Source of the DNA: Faecalicatena sp.
GTDB taxonomy: Bacteria; Bacillota; Clostridia; Lachnospirales; Lachnospiraceae
Length of the DNA stretch: 23,831 bases
Assembly (NCBI GenBank): GCA_009774255.1
Contig: VSNK01000044.1
Coordinates: 1-23,831, forward strand
Direction: 5' to 3'
The notes under the pieces are model-generated. The model was not told the DNA's origin. It saw only the letters and a list, made by a program, of their open reading frames with translations, and ran no database searches. Position 1 is the first letter of the stretch, and each line of letters begins with the position of its first letter. Positions 23,328-23,831 of the stretch are shown piece after piece. Made by a program: the position numbers and the translations under genes.

Positions 23328-23678
23328 CTACCGTAAGGTTTTAAGCCCTGCGGCATAATCAGCGTGCTCGGCAGCAGGTATATTCAGTGCCGTCATAGCC
23401 TTTTCGGCTGTCCACTCCATGTTTTCCATTAGGCTTCTGATATTGGTAAGGACAGTCTCCTTTGCAGTCTTCTTCACTTCCCTTTCAGCTTTCGCTACCT
23501 TTATTTCAGCGGCCTTTTCCGCTTCTTCAGCGGCTTTTTCCGCTTCTTTAGCAACTTGCTTTATTTCCTTTGTTGCTTCTTCCACTGCTATCCGTTTTTC
23601 CTCTTCAATCTCATCATTCATCAGTTCCCTCAACGCTTCGCACATAATAGAACTCCTCCTTCTTATTTCTCTGTACAA
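23328..23678 (-). pseudogene. C-terminal remnant of an Rpn/PD-(D/E)XK nuclease family transposase-like gene
   Basis: The minus-strand frame encodes NKELYREIRRRSSIMCEALRELMNDEI in segments, then a long Lys/Glu/Ala-rich coiled coil (EKAAEEAEKAAE region), ending in NIPAAEHADYAAGL. I recognise the MCEALRELM tail from Rpn-type recombination-promoting nuclease/putative transposase proteins that are abundant in Lachnospiraceae. The catalytic nuclease domain, normally some 200 residues upstream, is missing: the frame stays open only to about 23774 and the extra residues look unrelated. So this is a 3' remnant. Translation from the Met at 23645 after AGGAGG is possible, giving a 105-residue coiled-coil protein. 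The plus-strand frames over it are artefacts of its repetitive codons. Confidence 0.6.
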
Positions 23679-23779
23679 TTCCTTGTTGGCCGAGACGCTT
23701 ACCTGCAGGATTGCGTCTACGTTGTTCCTGTCCCCGGGTATAACTACCGGAACAAACGCAAGAACGAAGTGATTTTATC

Positions 23780-23808
23780 TTGACAAAAATGTTTGCCAGG
23801 TTTATTAT
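23780..23808 (+). promoter_or_regulatory. Sigma-A-type promoter reading out of the window
   Basis: TTGACA at 23780-23785 and TATTAT at 23803-23808 are 17 nt apart, with an AT-rich stretch after. It would start a rightward transcript beyond the window end, perhaps the next glycan or accessory unit. Confidence 0.5.
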
Positions 23809-23831
23809 AAAAATAACTTTATAATATAAAG

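Noticed and set aside
23419..23772. Plus-strand 117-residue ORF with apparent membrane-like sequence
   Set aside because: It is the complement of the Lys/Glu/Ala-rich coiled coil of the minus-strand remnant; hydrophobicity is a by-product of those codons.
1..23831. CRISPR array, tRNA, rRNA or riboswitch
   Set aside because: No regularly spaced repeats, cloverleaf or conserved RNA motif was seen on reading both strands by eye.

Overview
The window looks like part of a large surface-glycan (capsule, teichoic-acid-like or cell-wall polysaccharide) biosynthesis locus from a low-to-mid GC Gram-positive anaerobe, most likely a Lachnospiraceae member (Clostridia). The reasons are strong AGGAGG-type ribosome binding sites, all biosynthetic genes packed on the + strand with very short gaps or overlaps, and at the right edge a minus-strand remnant with the 'MCEALRELM' tail that I associate with Rpn-type nuclease/transposase proteins of Lachnospiraceae. 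No initiating transferase, flippase or polymerase is in view, so both ends of the locus lie outside the window.

Region A (about 0.2-6.1 kb) holds a GT2 glycosyltransferase, a GT-D (DUF1792) glycosyltransferase, a fused nucleotidyltransferase/APH-type kinase, a KpsF/KdsD-like SIS sugar-phosphate isomerase, and a second GT2-like transferase. The kinase/nucleotidyltransferase and the isomerase look like a small module for making an activated sugar.

Region B (6.1-16.8 kb) is a CDP-deoxysugar pathway: CDP-glucose 4,6-dehydratase (rfbG), CDP-4-keto-6-deoxyglucose 3-dehydrase (rfbH, with the diagnostic His replacing the PLP Lys and [2Fe-2S] cysteines), and glucose-1-phosphate cytidylyltransferase (rfbF, displaced downstream by two transferases). 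These are followed by an FkbM-type methyltransferase, a DRE-TIM (HMG-CoA-lyase-like) aldolase, a ThDP enzyme of the acetolactate-synthase type, and an NAD-dependent reductase/epimerase. The set resembles the yersiniose route (YerE ligates a two-carbon unit to a CDP-3,6-dideoxy-4-ketohexose, YerF reduces it), so a branched-chain 3,6-dideoxyhexose is the best guess. The aldolase is an extra component with no obvious role, and the usual E3 reductase partner of RfbH is missing.

Region C (16.8-23.2 kb) is bracketed by a 55-bp inverted repeat (50/55 identical, 16808-16862 and 23108-23162). Inside are a small orphan ORF, a GT9-like transferase, a HAD phosphatase, a ribulose-phosphate 3-epimerase homologue, a CDP-glycerol-type polyol-phosphate transferase and an IspD/TarI-like cytidylyltransferase, which together suggest a CDP-pentose or CDP-pentitol phosphate branch. 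An AT-rich insertion with its own strong promoter adds a four-helix membrane protein and an ImmA/IrrE-type metalloprotease.

The most striking feature across the window is one Rossmann-like module of about 95 residues, resembling the N-terminal domain of PglD, fused to seven different transferases: at the C-terminus of the three GT2 enzymes and at the N-terminus of the GT-D, the two GT9-like and the FkbM enzymes. Only the CDP-glycerol-type transferase lacks it.
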